From the NCBI RefSeq assembly GCF_002573715.1, contig NZ_PDHM01000017.1, positions 669,499 through 733,498 on the forward strand: DNA of 64,000 nucleotides, written 5' to 3'. Made by a program: the position numbers and the translations under genes. The notes beneath the pieces were generated by a model. It did not search any database, had not been told where the DNA came from, and worked only from the letters and a program-made list of their open reading frames with translations. Origin of the DNA: Paenibacillus sp. EZ-K15. Its GTDB lineage: Bacteria > Bacillota > Bacilli > Paenibacillales > Paenibacillaceae. This document shows, piece by piece, positions 8,264-16,317 of this stretch (its first letter is position 1; each line of letters starts with the position of its first letter).

Positions 8264-9879
8264 GGCCTCACCTCGTCTGACGCCATTTTGTTTCGGTACT
8301 CGGTCGGGGTATCTCCGGTATGTTTCTTAAACAGCACGCTAAAATATTGTGGATCCTGATAACCGGTTTTTGCCGCAATTTCATAGGTTTTCATCGAGGA
8401 ATGCTTCAGCAGTTCCTTTGCTTTTTCCATACGGACTTCCGTTACGTATTCAACGAAGGTTCTCCCGGTATGCGTTTTGAACAGAGCGCTGAAGTAACTC
8501 GTGCTCATGAAGATCCGGCTGCACACGGTCTTAATCGATAACTCCGGATCCTCGTAATGTCGCTGGATGAAATCGACCGCCTCCAGCATCTGGGAGCGGG
8601 TCAAGTCCTTTCTCGTCTTGGCAACGTCCCTTAGCGCCTGCCCGCACACCTCGCATAACCAACCTTCGATCTCATCCAAGGACCGAAAAGAATGTAGATC
8701 GGATAGCAGCCTTTTCTCTTTGCCGATCAACTCGTTCTCATTGCAGCCGATTTCCATCAAAGTTTGAAGCACGGCAAGCATCACTCGTACGATCCGCACA
8801 TAACAGAGCTCGATCGAAATTGAAGCGCTTCCAAGTTCGCTGATCAACCGCCGGATGCACGTCTTCACTTCAGAGTCCGTACCGGCCCGGATCGCGGAGA
8901 TTAGCGCTGACTCGGTTTCGATCCCATCCAGGAGAGGAGCGTCCCCCCGCTTTTCAAGATCCGTGATATGGACCACCTGATCGCGGCCGATCAGGAGCCT
9001 GTATTCCAATGCAGCCTCCGAAGCCCTGCAGGAATAACGGATGTCCTGAAGCTCATGGCAAATCGTTCCGATGCCCAGCGTGACCGTGAATTTCATGAAC
9101 TGTTTCGTAGATCCGCGAATTCCCTCCGCCAGCTCCTGCGCCCGAGCGTGCAGCTCCTCCTCGCCGAAGCCCGACAGAATGGCCATAACCTTGTTCTCCT
9201 TGTACCGAAAAACGGCTGCACCGGGCTCACCCGCCAATAATTCCTGCATGATATTGTATAAGGCAAAAGCATACAGCTCATTATCGACGTGCTGTTCATC
9301 CGAACGAAGCTCATCCCTATCCGCTGCCATTGCGATATAAAGCGGCCCCGGAAGCGGAATATCAAAATAAGACAGTTTGCTCTCGATCTCGGATCGCTTC
9401 ATCGGCGATGACGCCAGTCGTTCGAGAAATCGTTCCTTAAGTAAGACCAAGCTCTCATTCAACTGATATTTGAGCCTCTTCAAGTGCTCCGTACGTCCGT
9501 GTTCCTCATCCATCTCCAGCTTGAGTTTATCAAGCATCTCCCTTATTTCCGCCGAGGTAACCGGTTTCATAATAAAATCCGTGACCTGCAGCTTCACCGC
9601 CTGCTGGGCATATTCGAAATCGTCAAACCCGGTCAGAATGATGATCTTCGTCTTAGGAAAACGTTCCGTAATATGGCGGGACAATTCCAGGCCATCCATG
9701 TACGGCATGTTGATGTCCGTTAACACCACATCAGGTGGTTGGCGGGTGACAGCCTCCAATGCATCCCTGCCGTTCTCACAATCTCCGATGCATTCAAAGC
9801 CATGATCCGCCCACTGAATCCGGTTTCGGATCCCTTCCCTTACGATCGGTTCGTCGTCCACAATAAGAATCGTATACAA
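8260..9879 (-). CDS. Response regulator, YesN family (receiver plus AraC DNA-binding domain)
   Basis: 539 residues: an N-terminal receiver with acceptor Asp55 in VVLTDINMPYMDG and the conserved Lys in FIMKPV, a long middle region, and a C-terminal AraC/XylS double helix-turn-helix (SIKTVCSRIFMSTSYFSALF, EIAAKTGYQDPQYFSVLFK). First gene of the six-gene operon. The start is TTG at 9879 with GGGGGAGG 6 nt before. Likely activates the downstream transporter genes when the sugar is sensed. Confidence 0.9.
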   Translation of the reverse strand: MYTILIVDDEPIVREGIRNRIQWADHGFECIGDCENGRDALEAVTRQPPDVVLTDINMPYMDGLELSRHITERFPKTKIIILTGFDDFEYAQQAVKLQVTDFIMKPVTSAEIREMLDKLKLEMDEEHGRTEHLKRLKYQLNESLVLLKERFLERLASSPMKRSEIESKLSYFDIPLPGPLYIAMAADRDELRSDEQHVDNELYAFALYNIMQELLAGEPGAAVFRYKENKVMAILSGFGEEELHARAQELAEGIRGSTKQFMKFTVTLGIGTICHELQDIRYSCRASEAALEYRLLIGRDQVVHITDLEKRGDAPLLDGIETESALISAIRAGTDSEVKTCIRRLISELGSASISIELCYVRIVRVMLAVLQTLMEIGCNENELIGKEKRLLSDLHSFRSLDEIEGWLCEVCGQALRDVAKTRKDLTRSQMLEAVDFIQRHYEDPELSIKTVCSRIFMSTSYFSALFKTHTGRTFVEYVTEVRMEKAKELLKHSSMKTYEIAAKTGYQDPQYFSVLFKKHTGDTPTEYRNKMASDEVRP

Positions 9880-9954
9880 TCAAAGCCTCCCCCGTTCATA
9901 AGCAAATCCCATTTGCTTAGGTTCTATCGTGTTACGAGGTGAATATACAGGAAA

Positions 9955-9984
9955 AGCCCTTTGGCAAGCAACTGCCAAAGGGCT
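9955..9984 (-). terminator. Terminator downstream of the FMN reductase gene at 9999
   Basis: AGCCCTTTGGCA / TGCCAAAGGGCT inverted repeat; on the minus strand it is followed by TTTTCC. It separates the reductase gene from the ABC-operon promoter region. Confidence 0.75.
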
Positions 9985-9998
9985 CCATGACTTCATAT

Positions 9999-10541
9999 TT
10001 ATTTGCGGGTGTTCATCCATGTAATGAAATTGTTCACCACAATATCGAGGAAACCGATTGTTGGCTCATGGATTAACTTGCCAGCCTCATCCATCTTCTC
10101 GTGTACCGCGCCGATGTATACTTCATTGTTCGGAAGCAGCGGCGAAGTAATGCCGACAGAAAACAGAATATCCCGGAGATGCTCTTGAGCGCGAACCGTT
10201 CCAAGCTGTCCCATCGACGCCCCCATAATCCATGAAGGCTTCCCGTTCATGACCTTATCAACGCGCGATAACCAATCGAGCGCGTTCTTGAGCACGCCCG
10301 GTATAGAGTAATTATACTCCGGTGTGATCCACAATACCGCATCGGCGGCAGCAATCCGCTCTTTGAAATCCTTAACAACCGCAGGAGGATCCAATTCAAT
10401 GTCTTGATCGTAGAACGGAAGATCACGAAGCCCCAGGATTTCAAACGTGATCCGATCCGAGTAACGCTGCTTCAAATATTCCGCGAGTTTCATATTGTAC
10501 GACTCTTTTCTAATGCTTCCAACAACGATTGCTACTTTCAT
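9999..10541 (-). CDS. NAD(P)H-dependent FMN reductase-like flavoprotein
   Basis: 180 residues of the NADPH-dependent FMN reductase / flavodoxin-like family. N-terminal flavin-phosphate loop GSIRKES, then TPEYNYSIPGVLKNALDWLS, the family signature around the isoalloxazine ring. A cytoplasmic enzyme that reduces flavins, quinones or azo compounds; the substrate is not readable. It is a single gene ended by the hairpin at 9955-9984. A second member of the family is encoded at 12353-12913. Confidence 0.85.
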   Translation of the reverse strand: MKVAIVVGSIRKESYNMKLAEYLKQRYSDRITFEILGLRDLPFYDQDIELDPPAVVKDFKERIAAADAVLWITPEYNYSIPGVLKNALDWLSRVDKVMNGKPSWIMGASMGQLGTVRAQEHLRDILFSVGITSPLLPNNEVYIGAVHEKMDEAGKLIHEPTIGFLDIVVNNFITWMNTRK

Positions 10542-10643
10542 GATACCCTCCAGTTCTATGCCTTCTTAGCACATTCCATTCTATTGTTGACAACTAACTT
10601 TAGCCTATCACCATATTTTACCAATGTCAAAATATCGTTTGTC

Positions 10644-12356
10644 CTACTTCATCAACGAGAGCAGCTTACACACATCGCGCTCCATATATTCTCTTTGTTC
10701 AGGCGGCGCATATTGGAGCAGAGCCAGTGCGGCATAAGGCACTTTGATGGCATGGGGATCTTCATACCGTTTACTCCAATAGGCCGAATCCGTAATCGAA
10801 GCTTCCTCTGCAGCCTCAACTCTCTGATTTGATAGCGCTTGTGGCTTTAAACGGTTGAGTTTTATTTGCAGTCGGTGATTGTTTTGACCAAGCTTGGCAA
10901 GCTGAACGTATCCGAGTCGCTCCAGCTCAATCAATGCGTGGGCGTGGGTAATGCCATGCTCAAGCTCACCTGCAAAAAAGTAGTACTTCCCCTCAACGTG
11001 TTGATCCGGCAGCACATGATCCAACTCGGATAAGGCACGAATGGCCAGATCGGATGCATTCCGGTACGGCGGTATTTCCGAGAGTGAGATCTCCGATCGT
11101 TCCAGCTTCGTGTAATCATCCATTCCGTAATACCTGGCAAGCTTGTGTTCAACTGCTGCATCTTCCATCAGCTTAAGTAAACCTCGCACGATAGACGGCG
11201 TCAGTAAGTCCGGACGCTCCCGCAATGCTTTCAGTCCCAAGACGGCAAGGGTTACCCCGTGTCCGGAGGTACTCAGATTCGTCAGGTTAGGCAGCAGTCC
11301 TTCAATAAATCGATTCATTAATTCAGGCTGCGCAGGTTCGAGAGGATAGGGTTCGAACCAATCTTCATGCTGACTGCGCAAGTGCCAGCAATTGGCAGCC
11401 AACCCCTGCAGTACATCTTGCGGCAGATCAAACTCCTTCTGCATGTAATAAGCCGCCAAATACGCTCCGCCAACATGTCCTTCAAACCAGCCAATCTCGC
11501 CGCCGCGGCTCAAGGCTGTAAGACCATCCTCCAAATACCGGTCACTAATGACCGAATTCACCTCCTTCCTTTCGATTGCACTCGGCAGATTCAGCCTGGC
11601 TGCAATGTCTTTGGGGAAGCTTGTGATCTTCAAGCGGATGCTGTAACCATACATTCTAAAATGCAAACCATCCTCGGTATCCGAAACCATCATCCGCCGA
11701 TCCAGAGTGGATCGAACCCGGTCCAGAAACCGTTCGTCGGTTACTCCATAAGTTATCTCCAGGGATGGTGCCAGTGCATACATCGATATCGGAATCCATT
11801 TGCGCTTTGTTGATACAACAACGGCATGGGCTGTTCCTCCAATGACAAAAGCGAATTCCTCCGACTCCTTGGCGATCGTTAAACCGAGCGTCTTCTGCAT
11901 CCATAATCTTGCGGCTATCGGATCCTCCACAGGTAATCCCACCTCCCGCAAATACAGGACGCCATAGGTGCCGTTCGGCGCAAGTACCCCTTCCTTCAGA
12001 TCATCGTGCGCGATAAACTCAAGCAAGTTTCCATCACCATCCTTGAAGTACACATTCACGCCGGAATCAAACCGCTCAACCACTTCACCATCAGGCCATT
12101 TCAACAAAGGCACCTGCTCTGCGAGCTTCTGGATCATGGATTCAAACTGGGAATAAGGCACTTCAAACGCGATATGGGCAGGAGCTATAGATTCATACGC
12201 TTCTTTAAAAGCGAGCGTGAAATCCGGTGTAGGCTGGAATACGATCTCAACCTCGCTTTCGCTTGCAATCGGGAAATGAAGCAGTCCGTTGTAAAATTGT
12301 TTCACACCCTGAATGGAGACCGTTTTTAATTTCAATCCGGCAAAATGAGTGATCAT
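10644..12356 (-). CDS. Glyoxalase-fold (VOC) protein with a long uncharacterised C-terminal domain
   Basis: 570 residues. The first 240 or so show two glyoxalase/bleomycin-resistance-type modules (LKTVSIQGVKQFYNGLL, VNVYFKDGDGNLLEFIAHDD, then VGLPVEDPIAARLWMQKTLGL), as in dioxygenase or lyase VOC proteins. The remaining 320 or so do not match a family I know; they are helix-rich with stretches such as GHGVTLAVLGLKALRE and YYFFAGELEHGITHAHALIE. Its ATG overlaps the stop of the FMN reductase gene (ATGA), so the two are coupled. VOC proteins average 120-300 residues, so this is an unusual fusion. Confidence 0.6.
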   Translation of the reverse strand: MITHFAGLKLKTVSIQGVKQFYNGLLHFPIASESEVEIVFQPTPDFTLAFKEAYESIAPAHIAFEVPYSQFESMIQKLAEQVPLLKWPDGEVVERFDSGVNVYFKDGDGNLLEFIAHDDLKEGVLAPNGTYGVLYLREVGLPVEDPIAARLWMQKTLGLTIAKESEEFAFVIGGTAHAVVVSTKRKWIPISMYALAPSLEITYGVTDERFLDRVRSTLDRRMMVSDTEDGLHFRMYGYSIRLKITSFPKDIAARLNLPSAIERKEVNSVISDRYLEDGLTALSRGGEIGWFEGHVGGAYLAAYYMQKEFDLPQDVLQGLAANCWHLRSQHEDWFEPYPLEPAQPELMNRFIEGLLPNLTNLSTSGHGVTLAVLGLKALRERPDLLTPSIVRGLLKLMEDAAVEHKLARYYGMDDYTKLERSEISLSEIPPYRNASDLAIRALSELDHVLPDQHVEGKYYFFAGELEHGITHAHALIELERLGYVQLAKLGQNNHRLQIKLNRLKPQALSNQRVEAAEEASITDSAYWSKRYEDPHAIKVPYAALALLQYAPPEQREYMERDVCKLLSLMK

Positions 12357-12913
12357 GAGGTTTCAACCTCCTCTTTACCGCTGACCTTCTTGACCAGCTC
12401 CATAAAGATGGATAGCGCCTCTTTAGCCCGATAATCCAGCACAATCGTGCCTTCTGCCGCTTCCGATTCGTAAATGGTCCGCTGAGAACCGCCAATGGAG
12501 ATCCATTCCGGACTATTAATTCCGTGCAAATTGCGTATGGTAGCTTGCATTTGCTGCAGTGAACTCACACCGACCGCCCCTCCCGCCGAGCTTACCGATA
12601 GCACCGGTTTACCTGAGAAATGCATCTGTCCCAAATGATCCAAGGCGTTCTTCAAAACTCCACTCATTCCTCCGTGGTACTCCGGTGTCGTCAATATAAT
12701 GCCATCCGCTTCCATTAACAGACGCTGCAGCTCGCGCACGCCAGCATGGCGGTTGAATATCTCGTCTGGTGAATAGAACGGGAGCGGTGTCTCATACAAG
12801 TTAAACAGCTTCACCTCCACGAACAACGTATTCATTTGCGCTTCCAGGGCTTTGGCCAGAACGGTACTTGTTGCTTCCTTGCGATTACTGCCAGCTATAA
12901 TCACGATCTTCAT
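12353..12913 (-). CDS. NAD(P)H-dependent FMN reductase-like flavoprotein, second copy
   Basis: 186 residues with GSNRKEATSTVLAKAL at the flavin-phosphate loop and TPEYHGGMSGVLKNALDHLG, both hallmarks of the FMN reductase/SsuE-like family. The start at 12913 (MKIVIIAGSN) follows AAAAGGGAGG; the frame is open further upstream but without a ribosome site. Translationally coupled to the VOC fusion gene, suggesting the flavin reductase supports the same, unknown, reaction. Confidence 0.87.
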   Translation of the reverse strand: MKIVIIAGSNRKEATSTVLAKALEAQMNTLFVEVKLFNLYETPLPFYSPDEIFNRHAGVRELQRLLMEADGIILTTPEYHGGMSGVLKNALDHLGQMHFSGKPVLSVSSAGGAVGVSSLQQMQATIRNLHGINSPEWISIGGSQRTIYESEAAEGTIVLDYRAKEALSIFMELVKKVSGKEEVETS

Positions 12914-13012
12914 GGTACTGCCTCCCTTTTTGGTATTGAATGTTTTGTTAAGTCCATTGTAGAGGAGGCAAGCCATGGAAATCGTCAACATTTGGAGTGA
13001 TTTTACGAGCAA

Positions 13013-13040
13013 AAGCTCTCCTGCCTTCGGCTGAGAGCTT
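13013..13040 (-). terminator. Terminator after the LuxR-type regulator gene
   Basis: AAGCTCTC/GAGAGCTT hairpin with a CTGCCTTCGGC loop region; on the minus strand it is followed by TTGC. It lies 50 bp beyond the stop codon at 13093. Confidence 0.55.
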
Positions 13041-13092
13041 CTACAACTATAGTCTTAGATATGATCGTTATGTACGCCAAATACAGCAATCC

Positions 13093-13758
13093 TCATACGA
13101 TTCCATGCTTGAGCGCATAAATGGCCGCCTGTGTCCGGTCGGCAACCCCCAGCTTATCGAGCAGATGGCTGACATGGGTTTTAACCGTCTTCTCGGTGAT
13201 GTAAAGCGCTTCGCTGATTTCCCTATTGTTCATACCCGATGCAATCAGCTGCAGTACCTCCTGCTCCCGGCGGGTTAGTTTATCCAACTGCGCTGCCTCT
13301 TCCTGATGGCCGGACAAGCTGGTCTCATCTGCTCCCGCCGGCGATGTAACATGCGTCATGAGCAGGCCTGCCGCATCCGGATGCAGTTCAACTTGGCCTT
13401 CATACACGCGCCTGATCGCAGCCACCAGATCCTCAGGCTCAATATCCTTAAGAAGATAGCCGCGTGCGCCTGCCCGAATGGCTGGCAAAACATGGTCATA
13501 ATCGATAAACGAGGTCAGCACGATGACTTTAATGTGAGGCTGTTCTTTTTTTAACCGTGCGGTCGTATCGATTCCATTGAGGATCGGCATATTCAGATCC
13601 ATTAACACGACATCGGGATTTAGATGTTTGGTCGTCTCCAACGTCTCCTCGCCATTCGCGGCTTCACCAACCATCTCGATATCCGGCTGCGTAGCCAGAA
13701 AAACCTGCAATCCCCGGCGTACCATGGCATGATCGTCAGCGATCAACAATCGTATCAT
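13093..13758 (-). CDS. Response regulator, NarL/LuxR family
   Basis: 221 residues: a receiver with acceptor Asp in VVLMDLNMPILNG, Lys in YLLKDIEPEDL, and a C-terminal LuxR helix-turn-helix (LTRREQEVLQLIASGMNNREISEALYITEK, cited here only by its ends LTRREQEVL and NNREISEALYITEKTVKTH). The start at 13758 lies inside the end of the kinase gene (23-bp overlap) and follows GGGAGGG. Acts with the kinase encoded just upstream. Confidence 0.92.
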   Translation of the reverse strand: MIRLLIADDHAMVRRGLQVFLATQPDIEMVGEAANGEETLETTKHLNPDVVLMDLNMPILNGIDTTARLKKEQPHIKVIVLTSFIDYDHVLPAIRAGARGYLLKDIEPEDLVAAIRRVYEGQVELHPDAAGLLMTHVTSPAGADETSLSGHQEEAAQLDKLTRREQEVLQLIASGMNNREISEALYITEKTVKTHVSHLLDKLGVADRTQAAIYALKHGIV

Positions 13759-15454
13759 TCGTTATCCCTCCCTTCTCTGTTGATCTCACCCTTAAGGGCA
13801 TCAAAACCTCAATGATGGTTCCCTCTCTGTACACACTGTAGAGACGGAATTGTCCTCCGAGCGATTCGGCTCGTTCCCGCATGCTCGACAACCCAATCGA
13901 ATGCCGCGTCAGCTCGTTCAATCGTTGCTTGGTAATCCCGCGGCCATGATCTTCGATCCGAAGTTCAACATCATTTTCCTGCAGGGTTAATACTACCGTT
14001 ACTTCCTTCGTATCCGCATGCTTGCTTACATTATTCAGCGCCTCTTGACCGATCCTCCACAAGGCTTCTTCCACGATCCGGGGCAGGTCCCGTATCCCGC
14101 TGATATGTGAACTTACATGAAGCTTCAAACGTTCGCCGTATTGTTTAAGGCCTGTCATAAGCCCTTCCTCAAGTCCGGGTGGGCGAAGCTGCATGATCAG
14201 TTCCCGCATTTCCTTAAGGGCGCTTTGCGATAAAAACTGTATATCATGGATGGTATCCTGCAGCATGCTTTTCTGCTCATGCGGCTCCGCGGCAAGCATC
14301 CCCCCAACCCCCTTGGACATCATGACTAACGAGAACAGGGTTTGACTTACCGAGTCGTGCAGGTCTCGGGCTAGACGATTTCGTTCATCCATTCTTGCGA
14401 GCTCCCGCCGGTTCTCCTCCAGACGGATGCGCTGAAGGGTCATGCCGATATGTTCAGCCAGTGCCTCGATCACCTCCATATCCGCCCGGTACGCATCCCC
14501 GTAATGATCGTACCCTATCAAAAGCAGTCCAAAAAAGGTGTCTCCGGCAGCCGCCAGCGGAACCGCAACCGCTCGGGTGATGGAGGATATCCATCCCTGT
14601 TCAACCAATAAATCCGCAAGCCGCTGTGCGTCTTCGGTACTGACCGGATCCGCAGAGACCTTTCCCTTGCCAGAACGGGTTCGTGCGGTTTCAGGAAGTG
14701 GAAATTGAGCATGGGGCAGCGTCGTCTGACCTCCGCTGTATAGGGCACGCAGTGTCATATCGTTACCGATAGGCTCTAGTAATGCGGCAACTGGCCAGTC
14801 AAAGTAACGTCCCATTAAACTCATGACTTGCTTCGTCAATTCGGCCCGGTTAACCGCCTGGGAAGCATAAGCACCGAGAGCACTGCTATATTCCCCAAGC
14901 CGGGCAAATAAATCCGCGCGGCGCTGCTCGGCAGCGTACAGCCGCATGCGCTCAATGGCGCTGCCAATTTGGTAGGCTACCGATTCCAGCAGCGCCAGTT
15001 CCTCTTTGGTAAAATGCAGCTTCCCGGGTGCAGCCACATTCAGTACGCCGAACCTGCGGCTGCCGGATCGAAGTGGAACGGTTGCATGGTGGGTTATGCC
15101 CTCCGTATCGCCCCACTGATACCGAACGGCGTTATCCAGACGTTTGCAATTCAAAATATTCACTGCATTTTTCAAGCGTCCGTCATCGTAACGCTCCAGG
15201 CACCAGCAGCTGCCGCATCTCATGGGTTCGTTATCATCCCGGCTCAGGGCAGGCGGCAAATTCCGGCTGGCTACGAATTCATGCGTTCCCCGATCTTCCA
15301 CCAGGAACAGCCAGCCGGTCGTAAGTCCCGTTAGCTCCAGCAGCTTGGCAATAACAACGTCCAGCATGGGAGCAAGCTCATTGGACTCGTTCAACGTTTC
15401 TGCGATCGTTTTCAGCGTAATTAACTCCTGAATATGCGGATCGTGATTGGACAT
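13736..15454 (-). CDS. GAF-domain sensor histidine kinase (HisKA_3 type)
   Basis: 572 residues without clear membrane segments, so a cytosolic sensor. Two GAF-like regions (about 15-165 and 190-340) precede a NarX/DegS-type kinase with RLARDLHDSVSQTLFSL and the ATPase motifs EALNNVSKHADTKE and DHGRGI. The first GAF has a four-Cys pattern (C80, C83, C85, C103; C-x2-C-x-C-x17-C) that could bind an Fe-S cluster, as proposed for redox-sensing GAF kinases such as staphylococcal AirS. The start at 15454 (MSNHDPH) is supported by AAGGAG 9 nt upstream. Confidence 0.85.
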   Translation of the reverse strand: MSNHDPHIQELITLKTIAETLNESNELAPMLDVVIAKLLELTGLTTGWLFLVEDRGTHEFVASRNLPPALSRDDNEPMRCGSCWCLERYDDGRLKNAVNILNCKRLDNAVRYQWGDTEGITHHATVPLRSGSRRFGVLNVAAPGKLHFTKEELALLESVAYQIGSAIERMRLYAAEQRRADLFARLGEYSSALGAYASQAVNRAELTKQVMSLMGRYFDWPVAALLEPIGNDMTLRALYSGGQTTLPHAQFPLPETARTRSGKGKVSADPVSTEDAQRLADLLVEQGWISSITRAVAVPLAAAGDTFFGLLLIGYDHYGDAYRADMEVIEALAEHIGMTLQRIRLEENRRELARMDERNRLARDLHDSVSQTLFSLVMMSKGVGGMLAAEPHEQKSMLQDTIHDIQFLSQSALKEMRELIMQLRPPGLEEGLMTGLKQYGERLKLHVSSHISGIRDLPRIVEEALWRIGQEALNNVSKHADTKEVTVVLTLQENDVELRIEDHGRGITKQRLNELTRHSIGLSSMRERAESLGGQFRLYSVYREGTIIEVLMPLRVRSTEKGGITNDTIVDR

Positions 15455-15495
15455 ACACGAAAGCTCCTTCTTTTTTTGCATTCTGAAGTAACTAT

Positions 15496-15523
15496 ATTAT
15501 ATAATCCTGTCACACACCATCAA
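15496..15523 (-). promoter_or_regulatory. Candidate SigA promoter for the GAF kinase operon
   Basis: Reading the minus strand: TTGATG, 16-bp spacer, TATAAT. It lies 42-69 bp upstream of the kinase start at 15454. Confidence 0.5.
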
Positions 15524-15681
15524 AATCCCCTATGAGCCCTTCGGCTTTTCACAGATCATTCACCCCATGAATTTTGGTAAAAAACAATTAATATTGTTTT
15601 ATCTCTTGCAAATTTCCACCTACATATGGCTTAATATAGAAGTCGGGGCCGACGAAATGAGCTGAAAGGAGGCTGATTGCA

Positions 15682-15714
15682 ATGATTCAGATCCGTGAGG
15701 TGGTATTCGCGTAA
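15682..15714 (+). CDS. 10-codon ORF in repeat A copy 3
   Basis: ATG start 9 nt after AAAGGAGG, encoding MIQIREVVFA. Compared with copies 1 and 2 it keeps M-I-Q, E-V and the final Ala and uses ATG in place of TTG. Confidence 0.45.
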   Translation: MIQIREVVFA

Positions 15715-15732
15715 AGCGAATATCCGTTAAAT

Positions 15733-15760
15733 GGGAGCCCGCTGCGGGCTCCCTATATCT
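15733..15760 (+). terminator. Terminator of repeat A copy 3
   Basis: GGGAGCCCGCTGCGGGCTCCC hairpin written as stem GGGAGCCCG/CGGGCTCCC, followed by an A/T-rich tract ending in TTTTT at about 15766. Confidence 0.7.
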
Positions 15761-15823
15761 ATTTTTAAATCCAAAAATCTAAAAACCCAAAAAAACCAAT
15801 ATCACGAAAGGAGGAGGGCAAGC

Positions 15824-15961
15824 ATGATCAATGCAATTGTTTTGAAACTCAACGATAGCTTAAATATGTATACAGAAAGAGGAGGGCATCGATGGGCCAT
15901 TACAAGAACGGAAGAGAAGTGCTTCCCCCCGAGCTGCTGCAGCAAATTCAACAGTATATAG
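15824..15961 (+). CDS. Possible small ORF overlapping the HTH gene start
   Basis: 45 codons (MINAIVLKLNDSLNMYTERG...) behind GAAAGGAGGAGGG, a very strong ribosome site with 7-nt spacing. It overlaps the next gene (start 15892) in a different frame by about 70 bp. The second half has little protein character, so translation may serve mainly to deliver ribosomes to the following start. Low confidence. Confidence 0.3.
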   Translation: MINAIVLKLNDSLNMYTERGGHRWAITRTEEKCFPPSCCSKFNSI

Positions 15962-16173
15962 ATGGAGAATTACTCTACATACCGAAACAGAGCGAGCAAA
16001 GAGCCGGCTGGGGAGAGTTAAGCGGTTCCAAACAACGCATCGAAAGTCGAAATAAAGAAATGTATCGCGCTTACTGCAAAGGACGGTCTATCGAGGAATT
16101 GGAACGGACCTACTTCCTGTCTGGAGAAAGCGTGCGCAAGATCATAAGTAAACTTACCCGCGTAGGGACCTGA
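15892..16173 (+). CDS. Small helix-turn-helix protein (CD3324/Mor-like)
   Basis: 93 residues (MGHYKNGREVLPPELLQQIQ). The N-terminal part GHYKNGREVLPPELL followed by YIDGELLYIPK matches the start of the CD3324-type small proteins, and the C-terminal part (YRAYCKGRSIEELERTYFLS, then SVRKIISKL) is a helix-turn-helix of the Mor/sigma-70 region 4 kind. Likely a DNA-binding regulator; target unknown. The start follows AGAGGAGG with 7-nt spacing. It is preceded by repeat A copy 3 and followed by two hairpins. Confidence 0.7.
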   Translation: MGHYKNGREVLPPELLQQIQQYIDGELLYIPKQSEQRAGWGELSGSKQRIESRNKEMYRAYCKGRSIEELERTYFLSGESVRKIISKLTRVGT

Positions 16174-16210
16174 ATCGATGAGATTTAACGGTCTGCACAC
16201 GGATTAACAT

Positions 16211-16242
16211 AGGACTGTTCCCCTGGGGCGCAGTCCTTTCCA
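16211..16242 (+). terminator. Terminator after the HTH gene
   Basis: AGGACTG/CAGTCCT stem with an inner CCCC/GGGG pairing, followed by TTCCATTTT. Confidence 0.7.
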
Positions 16243-16270
16243 TTTTATATGAATGCTACTACATAATAGT

Positions 16271-16312
16271 AAATGCCCGACTGTAGGTGAATCTACAATC
16301 GGGCATTTTTTT
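16271..16312. terminator. Bidirectional terminator between convergent genes
   Basis: AATGCCCGA-CTGTAG / CTACAA-TCGGGCATT stem followed by TTTTTTT on the plus strand and flanked by an A-run on the other side. It separates the plus-strand HTH gene from the minus-strand gene ending at 16318. Confidence 0.8.
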
Positions 16313-16317
16313 ATACT

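Larger units (their letters stand above)
15576..15760 (+). repeat. Structured repeat element A, copy 3 (diverged)
   Basis: Same order and spacing as copies 1 and 2: GGTAAAAAACAATTAA, TATAGA-like box, hairpin GTCGG/CCGAC, AAAGGAGG (15665-15672), 10-codon ORF (15682-15714), hairpin GGTATTCGC/GCGAATATC enclosing the stop codon, and terminator stem GGGAGCCC/GGGCTCCC (15733-15753) followed by TATATCTATTTTT. The sequence between the conserved blocks has diverged, but all stems are kept by paired changes, which argues for a functional RNA. Confidence 0.72.
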
